DNA of 53,066 nt from Blastocatellia bacterium AA13 (GTDB taxonomy: Bacteria > Acidobacteriota > Blastocatellia > UBA7656), in NCBI GenBank assembly GCA_003222245.1, contig QHVH01000023.1, forward strand, positions 85,215 through 138,280, given 5' to 3'. Below the pieces are notes generated by a model. It saw only the letters and a list, made by a program, of their open reading frames with translations, was not told the origin of the DNA and made no database searches. The translations under genes and the position numbers were made by a program. Below, piece by piece: positions 9,601 to 16,157 of the stretch (its first letter is position 1; each line of letters begins with the position of its first letter).

Positions 9601-10241
9601 TTCCGGCGCTCGGCGAGGGCGGGATGAAACGCCAGCGCTTTGAACCACGCCTCGAATTTGGCAAACCGGTCCTGAGCGACAGCCAGATCCTCGCCCTGCC
9701 GGCTCAACTCCTCCTGTAACAGGGTCCAGACGACCGCAAGCTCTCGCTCCGGATCGGAGGTAACAGACGCGTCGGTCATCATCGCATCGACAACTTCCCG
9801 GTAAGCGAATTCGAGCTCGACCGGATCCATTGCCGCCAATTCTTCGGGGCTCGGAGGATTCTTGAGAATTTGACGCTCGACGAAATTGCGTTTGCATCTG
9901 AATACCACTTCGTCGGCTCGGACGCGGGCGCACAGGGCCGCGTACTCGCTGCTTATGCTAAACAGCTTTGCGATGAATTCTCCGACAAAGGGAGCGACCT
10001 TTATCAATAGCTCGGATTCGAGAAGCCGGCTGCGATCCTTGCCTCCTGAATCCCTCCATTTCTTCATATCCTCGGCCAGCGCCGGGGCGGCGGCGCGAAG
10101 GTTTTCGATAAAGGCTGCGTCGAGCGCTTCCAGCCTTCGGACACGGTTCAGGTCGGCGTACTTGAAGCCCGGTACGCCGAGTTGAAGGTTCCAGGCCCGC
10201 GCCTCTTCCCGCGGGCTCTCCAGTAATTGTTTCAAAGCCAT
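6630..10241 (-). CDS. Large FAD-dependent, iron-sulfur oxidoreductase (GltD-like plus PyrK/FNR-like fusion)
   Basis: This 1203-residue protein appears to combine four regions. Residues about 1-260 are helical and not recognised. About 270-360 hold cysteine clusters ('CLTCHEREKDSC' and 'CNDCMKSC') like the N-terminal iron-sulfur domain of glutamate synthase small subunit. About 410-890 form an FAD/NAD(P) disulfide-oxidoreductase-type module, with the dinucleotide motif 'VVGMGPAGYTLAQ' and a second Rossmann motif 'VIIGGGLTAIDTATE'. About 890-1203 resemble a ferredoxin-reductase/PyrK module with 'FEPGQFYRLQN', 'LLAGGGLGNAV' and a terminal Cys cluster ('CMMKEVCSQC') like the PyrK [2Fe-2S] site. 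The likely role is electron transfer from NAD(P)H through flavins and Fe-S to an unknown acceptor. The start has GAGGAG 6 nt upstream. The 3' end overlaps the open frame upstream of mazE, but not mazE itself. Confidence 0.85.
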   Translation of the reverse strand: MALKQLLESPREEARAWNLQLGVPGFKYADLNRVRRLEALDAAFIENLRAAAPALAEDMKKWRDSGGKDRSRLLESELLIKVAPFVGEFIAKLFSISSEYAALCARVRADEVVFRCKRNFVERQILKNPPSPEELAAMDPVELEFAYREVVDAMMTDASVTSDPERELAVVWTLLQEELSRQGEDLAVAQDRFAKFEAWFKALAFHPALAERRKHMVSFRLPHKTEYEELVPRIRPRRDVPEFFMGPYESRRHRDGFDLTDPRNTPRENLREAHYCLTCHEREKDSCATGLHAKDGATQRNPLKILLEGCPLDERISEMIALYRDGHAIGALAVIMIDNPMVAGTGHRICNDCMKSCIFQKQEPVNIPQIETGILTEVLRLPYGFEIVSLLTRWNPINVRRPYPLRYNGKNVLVVGMGPAGYTLAQHLLNEGFGVVGIDGLKVEPLAMQLRGSKRRVPRPIRGIEELVEPLGQRPTLGFGGVAEYGITVRWDKNFLDINYVILMRRKKFRLLDGVRFGGTVTIEDAWSLGFDHIAIAAGAGRPTLVDMKNNLARGVRMASDFLMALQGQGAFRKNSLTNLQIELPAVIIGGGLTAIDTATELQAYYVTQVQKMQERFERLKVRIGEDAIWAGLDEEEKESLRTWLHHGRMVLAERAAAAAAGRPPDFARLVRSWGGVTIAYRKRLQDSPAYRLNHEEVIKSLEEGIGFAECMSPAECVLDEYNHVRALECNRMALVDGKWKDTGEKVVFPARAIMVAAGTNPNVVYEKEHPGTFVIDQNESCFAMHRAVETDNGIFKLEPVGPRETGFFTSYEQGGRFITFYGDAHPVYAGNVVKAMASAQHGYHEIVRLFANEVAEQEIEEQAERENAWVRFAEVLEDGLRAVVVDAIRLADRIVEVIVRAPLAARNFEPGQFYRLQNYEGTAEVVDGIRLTMEGLALTGAWTDPERGLISLIVLEMGGSSRLCAILQPGEEIVLMGPTGTPTEIPRGETVLLAGGGLGNAVLFSIAAGMKAAGNRVIYFAGYKQPRDLFKRRAIEEGCDVVVWSVDQGEAIRARRPQDRSIVGNIVQAMSRYASGELGEVTIRLDEVDRLIAIGSDRMMDAVRRARHDVLKGVLRQHIAIGSINSPMQCMMKEVCSQCLQRQVDPETGKESLVFSCFNQDQKLDAVDFNFLSQRLRQNSAAEKLTSLWLDHLFEQREVQVV

Positions 10242-10537
10242 TGAGTCTCCTCGGACGCGATAATGAAGGAATCTTTGTATCAGCCGCGCCGCGAATGAGT
10301 AAAGGCCCGGAGCTTTGAAATGTTTTGCGGCCGCCTCCCTTATAACTTCGGAGGTAGTGACGAAGCTACTACAGGCTGGCCGTCAACGAAATGCTCAGGC
10401 TAAGGCGCTCCGAGGCGACCGTCGCGCGCTGCATGCCCTGCAAAGTCTTGATAACCAGGCGCCAAACCCGGCTTCGCTCAACCCATGAGGTCAGATCCGA
10501 AAACTGACTTCAAATAAACAAAGTGAGGAAATAGTTG
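10242..10537. other. Divergent intergenic region
   Basis: About 300 bp separate the oxidoreductase gene and the S8 protease gene, which are transcribed away from each other, so both promoters should lie here. I see no clear sigma-70 promoter, terminator, RNA gene or convincing small reading frame. A GTGAGG ribosome-binding site (10523-10528) belongs to the protease gene. Confidence 0.5.
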
Positions 10538-13324
10538 ATGTCCAAGGTAAGTGCGTTTAACCATCCTACTTTCGGCCCCACAGAGATCGTGCCCTCAATT
10601 CTGGCTATTAAATGGGCGACACGCTCGGATAAAACACTGGATAAGAAATCAGTTGCCGAAATTCTATCATCATACTCGCTCACGTTGGCCGCGGGGCCGG
10701 GCGAGTCGGAACACAGGCGTTCGGATCACACTAGTTCCACTTCCGGACGCGATCCGCGTCCCACTGAGGTCAATCAAACCGAGGCGCTCTCGTGGGTGTC
10801 GACCGAGGGAGACATCGATGAAGCCATAGAGAGGCTCAAGAAAGACGACAACGTCGAATGGGTTTCCGCGGTTTATCGGGCAATCAGCGCCGATCCCGGA
10901 CCTCAGTCGTACTTTGCGGTCAATCCCACCGTGTTGCTCCTGTCAGGAGCCGCCGCCGCGGCAGCCGGCGACATAACTTCTCTCGACGACCAGGCCTCTG
11001 TCGACCAGAACAGAACGAACCTCCTGAAGGGATTCGTGGTATTCAACCTCCCGTCCGGCGCCGCGATTGAAGCCGCCGAGCGCTTGAGCGAAAAGACCGC
11101 GGGCATTCCAAACGGAGTTAAACTCGAAAATATTCCGTTCATTTCGCCTACCACCGCATGCAGTTGCTCGGGCGCAAAGAAGAGCCATGAAGCAAGCGGG
11201 AGCCACCGCTGTTCGCCTGCCATAGCCGAGATTATCCCGAACGATTCTTTCTTCCCCAGTCAATGGGGTCTCCAACGAATCAATGCTCCGCGAGCGTGGC
11301 CGATTAGCGAAGGCGATCCGAACATAGTAATCGCCGTCCTCGACCAAGGCGTCGACCTTGGCCACCCCGATCTCAACCTGTGGCCGATATCCTACAGCAC
11401 GATCACTCACACGAATAACGGGAGTCCGGTTGGAAATCACGGAACCGCCTGCGCCGGAATAATCGGCGGAAGAATTGAGAACGCCCTCGGCGTTTCGGGT
11501 CTGGCCGGCAAGTGCAAAGTGATGGCGATCTCCACTGTTTTCGCCGACACCCAGGTAGCCGAAGGGCTCTACTTCGCCGCCGATAACGGAGCGCGAGTAG
11601 TCAGCATGAGCTTCGGCGTTTATCCGTCGTGGATGATTTGGGACTTCTCGATCATCGAGGCGGCCCTGCAATACTGTCAGGATCGAAACGTGCTCCTTGT
11701 AGCCGCCGCGGGAAATGAAAACCAGAACGTCTGTCGCTTCCCGGGCACGGACCCTCGGACACTCACCGTAGGAGGCTCGAATCGCGACGATGTTCGCAAG
11801 GCGGTAGGCGATACCTCGATAGAGCCGTTCTGGGGCGCGTGCTTCGGCCCCGATGTCGACGTGGTCGCGCCCTGTCTGGAAATCCCGACGACCGACCGCC
11901 AGGGACCTCTTGGATACACGCCTACAGATTACGACATGTTCTTTGACGGCACCTCCGCGGCGACGCCTCACGTTGCGGCGCTGGCCGGGTTGATCTTGAG
12001 CGTGAATTCCGATCTCACCAACGTAGAGGTGCGGAAAATCATTTCAGAAACCACCGACAAGATAAACACTCCCGGCTACACGTATCTCCCAACCGGCGGA
12101 AAACCGTTCGGAACCTGGAACAACCAGGTCGGCTACGGGCGGATCAACGCTGAGCGAGCCTTGCTGGCCGCCTGCGAGCGTGAAGAGGAATGCTGTGGAT
12201 CGGGTCCTTGCTGCGTGAAGCTCCCAGAACCCGATCCCTGTTGCGTCAGTCCGTGCGATCCACCCTGGAGACCGGACGAGCAGTGCATGATCTGGTATGA
12301 AACGAGGTTCTTCGAAGCGCCCTTCCGTCAAGGCGACAACACGGGCGTCGCTGCAGCCCGCAAGTCGCACATCGAATTTCGAATAACCTACGAACACAAG
12401 CTCTGTCTGCTTGGAAAACAACACGGTCCGCTGCTCTTCACGCAGACCCTGTTGCCGGGCGAGAAGGTGACTCTGTATCACAGCGATCGATATCGCCGCA
12501 TCACCAGCGAGCAGGATCGCTACTCGATTCAGACAACCTTCATGCAGTTCCTGTCGTTCGTGCACCAGGGAAGGGTGACCAACACGCTGGATGTACTCAG
12601 CGATCAGCTTATCAACGTCAAGGGCAGCAGCTCGGTATCCGTCGGAGGCGGGCTTGCGGGTCTATTGGGCCTCCCGAGCGGCAGCTCTACGACTCAGACC
12701 AGCGTCACCGATCACACCATGGTGAACGTTGGATTCGTCTCCGATCAGTTCAATCAGTCGATCGCCCAGGCTTCCCAGTTGACTCACGCGGAGCGCTCCG
12801 TCGTGGTGAGCAACTTCGAAGATAAGGAAGTTGCCGACGTGACGGCTCGCGTTATCCGAAATGACAACGAGTGCCGCGCGGTAACCTACTTCATACGGAA
12901 AGTCGTCGAGCTGTATGCGGTCAGCACCAGAGTATCGGACATTTCATACCGGATCGTTGCGCCAAACTTCCCTTCCGACTGGCATTCGGCGGGAGACCTT
13001 GGCTGGCTGCCCGCCGGAATTCAGGCGGAGATCAAGAAAATACTCGCCCTGCTGCCGAAGATCGGCGACGTGGTTGAGAAGCCCAGACCCATTTCACTGC
13101 CTACGGACGGCACGGTCTACGATCCGGAGCTCGCTCATTGCTGTTCGTGCGAACCGGAACGAGCGGCCGCGATAGATATACGGCTGGAAAAGGAGAAGGC
13201 CGCCGCTCTGAAAGCCTGCCTGGAAGCGCAACTGCTTGAAGTCGAGTTGCAGCGGCGACGACTGCTCTTGCAGAAAGGCGACCTGTCGTCTTTTGACCCG
13301 GTGTCTCCGACGCCGCTTCCTTAA
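10538..13324 (+). CDS. S8 (subtilisin-like) serine protease with Cys-rich linker and unfamiliar C-terminal region
   Basis: This 928-residue protein starts at the ATG at 10538 (GAGG 9 nt upstream; the preceding TTG is less likely). There is no signal peptide. Residues about 1-210 are an unrecognised N-terminal region, perhaps pro-domain-like. The catalytic domain has Asp in 'IAVLDQGVDLGHPDL' (about residue 267), His in 'GNHGTACAGI' (about 301), an oxyanion-hole segment 'AAAGNENQN' and Ser in 'GTSAATPHVAALAG' (about 472). After it comes a Cys/Pro-rich linker with paired cysteines ('CCGSGPCCVKLPEPDPCC'). A region of about 350 residues that I do not recognise follows, with a Gly/Ser-rich stretch and a final Glu/Lys-rich helix. 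Family members are endopeptidases; the substrate is unknown. Five 22-bp direct repeats start just after the stop codon. Confidence 0.88.
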   Translation: MSKVSAFNHPTFGPTEIVPSILAIKWATRSDKTLDKKSVAEILSSYSLTLAAGPGESEHRRSDHTSSTSGRDPRPTEVNQTEALSWVSTEGDIDEAIERLKKDDNVEWVSAVYRAISADPGPQSYFAVNPTVLLLSGAAAAAAGDITSLDDQASVDQNRTNLLKGFVVFNLPSGAAIEAAERLSEKTAGIPNGVKLENIPFISPTTACSCSGAKKSHEASGSHRCSPAIAEIIPNDSFFPSQWGLQRINAPRAWPISEGDPNIVIAVLDQGVDLGHPDLNLWPISYSTITHTNNGSPVGNHGTACAGIIGGRIENALGVSGLAGKCKVMAISTVFADTQVAEGLYFAADNGARVVSMSFGVYPSWMIWDFSIIEAALQYCQDRNVLLVAAAGNENQNVCRFPGTDPRTLTVGGSNRDDVRKAVGDTSIEPFWGACFGPDVDVVAPCLEIPTTDRQGPLGYTPTDYDMFFDGTSAATPHVAALAGLILSVNSDLTNVEVRKIISETTDKINTPGYTYLPTGGKPFGTWNNQVGYGRINAERALLAACEREEECCGSGPCCVKLPEPDPCCVSPCDPPWRPDEQCMIWYETRFFEAPFRQGDNTGVAAARKSHIEFRITYEHKLCLLGKQHGPLLFTQTLLPGEKVTLYHSDRYRRITSEQDRYSIQTTFMQFLSFVHQGRVTNTLDVLSDQLINVKGSSSVSVGGGLAGLLGLPSGSSTTQTSVTDHTMVNVGFVSDQFNQSIAQASQLTHAERSVVVSNFEDKEVADVTARVIRNDNECRAVTYFIRKVVELYAVSTRVSDISYRIVAPNFPSDWHSAGDLGWLPAGIQAEIKKILALLPKIGDVVEKPRPISLPTDGTVYDPELAHCCSCEPERAAAIDIRLEKEKAAALKACLEAQLLEVELQRRRLLLQKGDLSSFDPVSPTPLP

Positions 13325-13332
13325 AAGCGTGA

Positions 13333-13444
13333 AGATATCGGTTCGGTAAAACAAAGATATCGCTTCGGTAAAACAAAGATACCGATTCGGTAAAACGAAG
13401 ATATCGGTTCGGTAAAACAAAGAAATACCGATTCGGTAAAACAA
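13333..13444. repeat. Five 22-bp direct repeats (iteron-like)
   Basis: Five adjacent copies of a 22-bp unit with the core TTCGGTAAAACAA start at 13333, 13355, 13377, 13399 and 13421 (the last is 24 bp). They differ at only a few positions. Two copies contain ACCGATTCGGT, an interrupted palindrome. There are no spacers. The array begins 9 bp after the S8 protease stop codon. Function is unknown; protein-binding sites or a post-transcriptional element are possible. Confidence 0.9.
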
Positions 13445-13446
13445 TC

Positions 13447-13735
13447 TAGGGACGGGCGTCCTTTTTGCAAGGGACGCCCGCCCCTGATTTGCCGTACTTG
13501 GGAGCGCAGGCTGCGCGCCCGCCCTGGGGTTGGCCATTTGCGCACGTGGGAGCGCAAGTATCTTGCCTGCGTTACAACCCCGAATGGGGTTGCATATGAC
13601 AGCCCAAGGTTGCTGTAGCCAGCTACCTTGGGAACGCCGATGAATTACGTTCCAACCCGGAAAGGGTTGTGTACAGGCATACGGCCCACGCTCCCAGGTT
13701 CCATTAGCCACAACCGCTTGGTGTCCTGAAAAACC
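13447..13735. repeat. Hairpin-rich dispersed repeat element, copy A
   Basis: This stretch is a series of short stem-loops. They include a 13-bp-arm inverted repeat around 13447-13484 (GGGACGGGCGTCC facing GGGACGCCCGCCCC), AACCCC-GAAT-GGGGTT near 13575, and CAACCC-GGAAA-GGGTTG near 13653. Bases 13614-13690 reappear in inverted orientation at 22589-22665, with about 66 of 77 positions the same by eye. The phrase 'tcttgcctgcg' near 13561 recurs near 36919. No reading frame is convincing. Confidence 0.75.
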
Positions 13736-13785
13736 TGTGAAAGAATTCGATTCCGGCGGGCGAATCTCAACGACTGAGGTGATGC

Positions 13786-14262
13786 ATGGCAAAGAAGAAA
13801 TCGTGGCGCGAAAAACTCGACGATGCGAAGGATCTTCCAAAGCTCATTGATATACCCGAGCGTATGCAGCCCCGGCTGGGCAAGGGCACGATGGTCATCC
13901 CAGCGCCTCGCGAAGTCGATGCGATCATGCGACGCGTGCCGGAAGGCCGCTTGATCACCATCAACGAGATCAGGACCGAGCTTGCCAAAAAGCACGGGGC
14001 CGCCGTCGCGTGTCCGATAACAACCGGTATCTTCGCGTGGATAGCCGCCAACGCAGCGGATGAAGCAGCCTCCGAAGGCAAACGAGACGGGCTCGCTTAT
14101 TGGCGAACGCTCAAAGCCGGAGGCGAGTTGAATCCGAAATATCCCGGCGGCATCGAGCGCTTGAAAAGAAAGCTCCGCGAAGAGGGACATCGCATCGTAG
14201 CAAAGGGCAAGCGATTTGTAGTCGCCGACTATTCGGATCACCTCGTAAAACGTGCCCGCTAA
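13786..14262 (+). CDS. MGMT-family (alkyltransferase-like) DNA-binding protein
   Basis: The 158-residue protein has a basic N-terminus and the winged-helix core of the O6-methylguanine-DNA methyltransferase C-terminal domain: 'VDAIMRRVPEGRLITINEIR', then 'AVACPITTGIFAWIAANAADE'. The sequence 'ACPITT' occupies the place of the usual Pro-Cys-His-Arg active-site motif. Cys is retained but His-Arg is not, so alkyl-transfer activity is uncertain; alkyltransferase-like proteins lacking activity bind damaged DNA and recruit repair. The start has TGAGGTG about 6 nt upstream. It lies alone between two repeat-rich intergenic regions. Confidence 0.75.
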   Translation: MAKKKSWREKLDDAKDLPKLIDIPERMQPRLGKGTMVIPAPREVDAIMRRVPEGRLITINEIRTELAKKHGAAVACPITTGIFAWIAANAADEAASEGKRDGLAYWRTLKAGGELNPKYPGGIERLKRKLREEGHRIVAKGKRFVVADYSDHLVKRAR

Positions 14263-14289
14263 GGTCAACTCCTCTCGCCCAAGCGCTGC

Positions 14290-14360
14290 TCACCCTGCGT
14301 AGGCGGAGCCAACCCAGGGCTGGAAGCCACAACCACTTCGTGGTTTACTGCTGAACCAGA
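14290..14360. repeat. Short hairpin repeat relics upstream of the S41 gene
   Basis: Two small inverted repeats are visible, the clearest being AACCAC-TTC-GTGGTT (14329-14343). They have the same style as the hairpin modules at 13.5 kb and 22.5 kb. They sit about 95 bp before the proposed S41 promoter. Confidence 0.5.
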
Positions 14361-14437
14361 CAAGGATGTCTCTGATTTCCGCAATTTCAATCACGCGAAA
14401 ACTTGACGCGCACCTCCTGTCGCGGCGTTGCGCGTTT

Positions 14438-14466
14438 TTGACGACGGCTGCCTTTTGTATTATTCT
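14438..14466 (+). promoter_or_regulatory. Candidate sigma-70 promoter for the S41 protease gene
   Basis: TTGACG (14438-14443) and TATTCT (14461-14466) are separated by 17 bp, and the S41 start codon follows 24 bp later. The -35 matches the consensus at five of six positions and the -10 at four of six. Confidence 0.4.
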
Positions 14467-14489
14467 CAGAACTCACCTGGAGTCATCTG

Positions 14490-16127
14490 ATGAATTCCAA
14501 AAAGCTGCCGCTTCTTGCGCTCATACTCGTAGTGGCGGCGTCACTCGGCGGAGGGTTGCTGCACAGGCAGAAGCGAACCACCGCCTCCGAGAGAGACGCA
14601 CAGGCGGACATCACCGATTTCTTTGAGCAATCGCTTCACGCAGTAGAAGAAAACTACTCCGGAGACCTGGATCTGGAGCGCGTCAGCAAGGCTTCTATCC
14701 AGGGGATGCTTCATCAGTTGGACCCGCACTCTTCATTCTTCACCAAAAACGAATTCGACGACCTTCAAACCGAGCAGTCGAGCCGCTTCTACGGAATCGG
14801 AGTAACCATAAAGAAACTGAACGGGCGCGTGTTCATCGCGTCCACGATTCCCGGCGGTCCCGCATATCGCGCCGGCCTCAGGTATGGCGATGCAGTCACC
14901 TCGATCGATTCCCTAAGCGCGGAAGATTGGAGCGGTGAACAGGTTATGCAGCGCGTGCGCGGAGTGAAGGGAGATCCGGTCGAAATCAAAGTCGAACGGC
15001 CTGGAGTGTCTCATACAATCACCGTTCGCGTGATTCGAGACGAAGTAAAACTCCCCACCGTCCGCAATGCGTTTATGATACCTCCGACCGGCGTAGGCTA
15101 TATCAGCCTGACCGGCTTTTCGGCAAAGACCGACGACGAGCTGAACGACGCCATTGCGCGATTGAAGCCCGCGGGACTGCATCAATTGATCCTCGATCTG
15201 CGAGGCAATCCCGGCGGTCTCCTTGATCAGGCGATTAAAGTAGCGGGCCGCTTTCTGTCGTCCGGAATGCGCGTGCTGGAGGTTCGCGGCCGCGACGAAC
15301 CGTCGTCCGATCGCGTGTACGATGTACCGCCGAACAACGAGCCCGAACAGATGCCCATGGTGATTCTGATCGACAAGCGAACGGCATCGGCATCGGAAGT
15401 GGTCGCGGGAGCGCTTCAGGATCACGATCGGGCGCTGATCATCGGCGAAACAAGCTTCGGCAAGGGGCTCGTTCAAGGCGTCTATAAGTTGTGGGGCGGC
15501 ACCGGACTGACGTTGACTACGGCGAGGTACTACACGCCTTCCGGGAGATCCATACAGCGCGACTACTCGACTATAAGTTTTTACGACTACTACCAGAATC
15601 GCGATGAGGCGCTTCACAAAGTCGCATCCGCGGGAAACGCTTTTCACACCGACCTCGGTCAAGACGTGTACGGAGGGGGCGGCATCGCTCCGAAGATAGA
15701 GTTGAAGCAGCCTGAAGCCAGCCGGGTTCAGGGACAGCTTTATTCAGCGATCTTTGATTTCGTGCGGCAGTTGGTGAACGGACAGATAAACGGCCTGCGC
15801 GAATATCGCGTAACCGAGACGCAGCGAAAGACAAATCTCAGCGCGGACGACATCGACCGATTTCCAATCGGCGAGCGGCTTCTCACCGCTTTTCGTCAAT
15901 ATATAGCGGACAAACCCCGGTTCAATCTTTCCGAAGAGAAACTGGCCGCCAATCAGGACTACTTAAGAGGATGGCTGCGGCGCGAAATTCTTACGGCCGC
16001 TTATGGAGCGGAAGCCGGCGAAGAAACCTACCTGCTCGAAGATCCGCTGGTAAAGAAAGCCGTCGAGAAACTTCCCGAAGCACGGCAGCTTGCCGAAAAC
16101 GCCCGTCACTCACGCGGCGAGCAGTAG
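14490..16127 (+). CDS. S41 family C-terminal processing protease
   Basis: The 545-residue protein has an N-terminal membrane anchor or signal peptide (residues about 5-23) and the CTP-type helical leader with 'LDPHSSFFTKNEF'. A PDZ domain covers about residues 95-175 ('FIASTIPGGPAYRAGLRYGD'). The S41 protease core has the catalytic Ser in 'TASASEVVAGAL' (about residue 300) and Lys in 'GETSFGKGLVQ' (about 324). Members cleave exported substrates near their C-termini and act in the periplasm or at the membrane in quality control. A C-terminal region of about 130 residues extends past the usual core. It is convergent with the ribonuclease J gene, 30 bp apart, so the two may share termination. 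Confidence 0.93.
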   Translation: MNSKKLPLLALILVVAASLGGGLLHRQKRTTASERDAQADITDFFEQSLHAVEENYSGDLDLERVSKASIQGMLHQLDPHSSFFTKNEFDDLQTEQSSRFYGIGVTIKKLNGRVFIASTIPGGPAYRAGLRYGDAVTSIDSLSAEDWSGEQVMQRVRGVKGDPVEIKVERPGVSHTITVRVIRDEVKLPTVRNAFMIPPTGVGYISLTGFSAKTDDELNDAIARLKPAGLHQLILDLRGNPGGLLDQAIKVAGRFLSSGMRVLEVRGRDEPSSDRVYDVPPNNEPEQMPMVILIDKRTASASEVVAGALQDHDRALIIGETSFGKGLVQGVYKLWGGTGLTLTTARYYTPSGRSIQRDYSTISFYDYYQNRDEALHKVASAGNAFHTDLGQDVYGGGGIAPKIELKQPEASRVQGQLYSAIFDFVRQLVNGQINGLREYRVTETQRKTNLSADDIDRFPIGERLLTAFRQYIADKPRFNLSEEKLAANQDYLRGWLRREILTAAYGAEAGEETYLLEDPLVKKAVEKLPEARQLAENARHSRGEQ

Positions 16128-16157
16128 CTTCTTCCCCCAGTAATCTCTTCCCATTAT

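Noticed and set aside
10943-11971. Long minus-strand open frame (342 codons) inside the S8 protease gene
   Set aside because: It is a shadow frame produced by the codon bias of the real gene on the other strand; it has no ribosome-binding site and reads as a low-complexity Arg/Gly-rich string with no motif. The same applies to long frames opposite the S41, RHS and hydrolase genes.
13333-13444. CRISPR array
   Set aside because: The 22-bp units are contiguous with no spacers, and no cas genes are nearby.
16128-16157. Shared terminator between the S41 and ribonuclease J genes
   Set aside because: The 30-bp gap holds no stem-loop with a T run that I can support.
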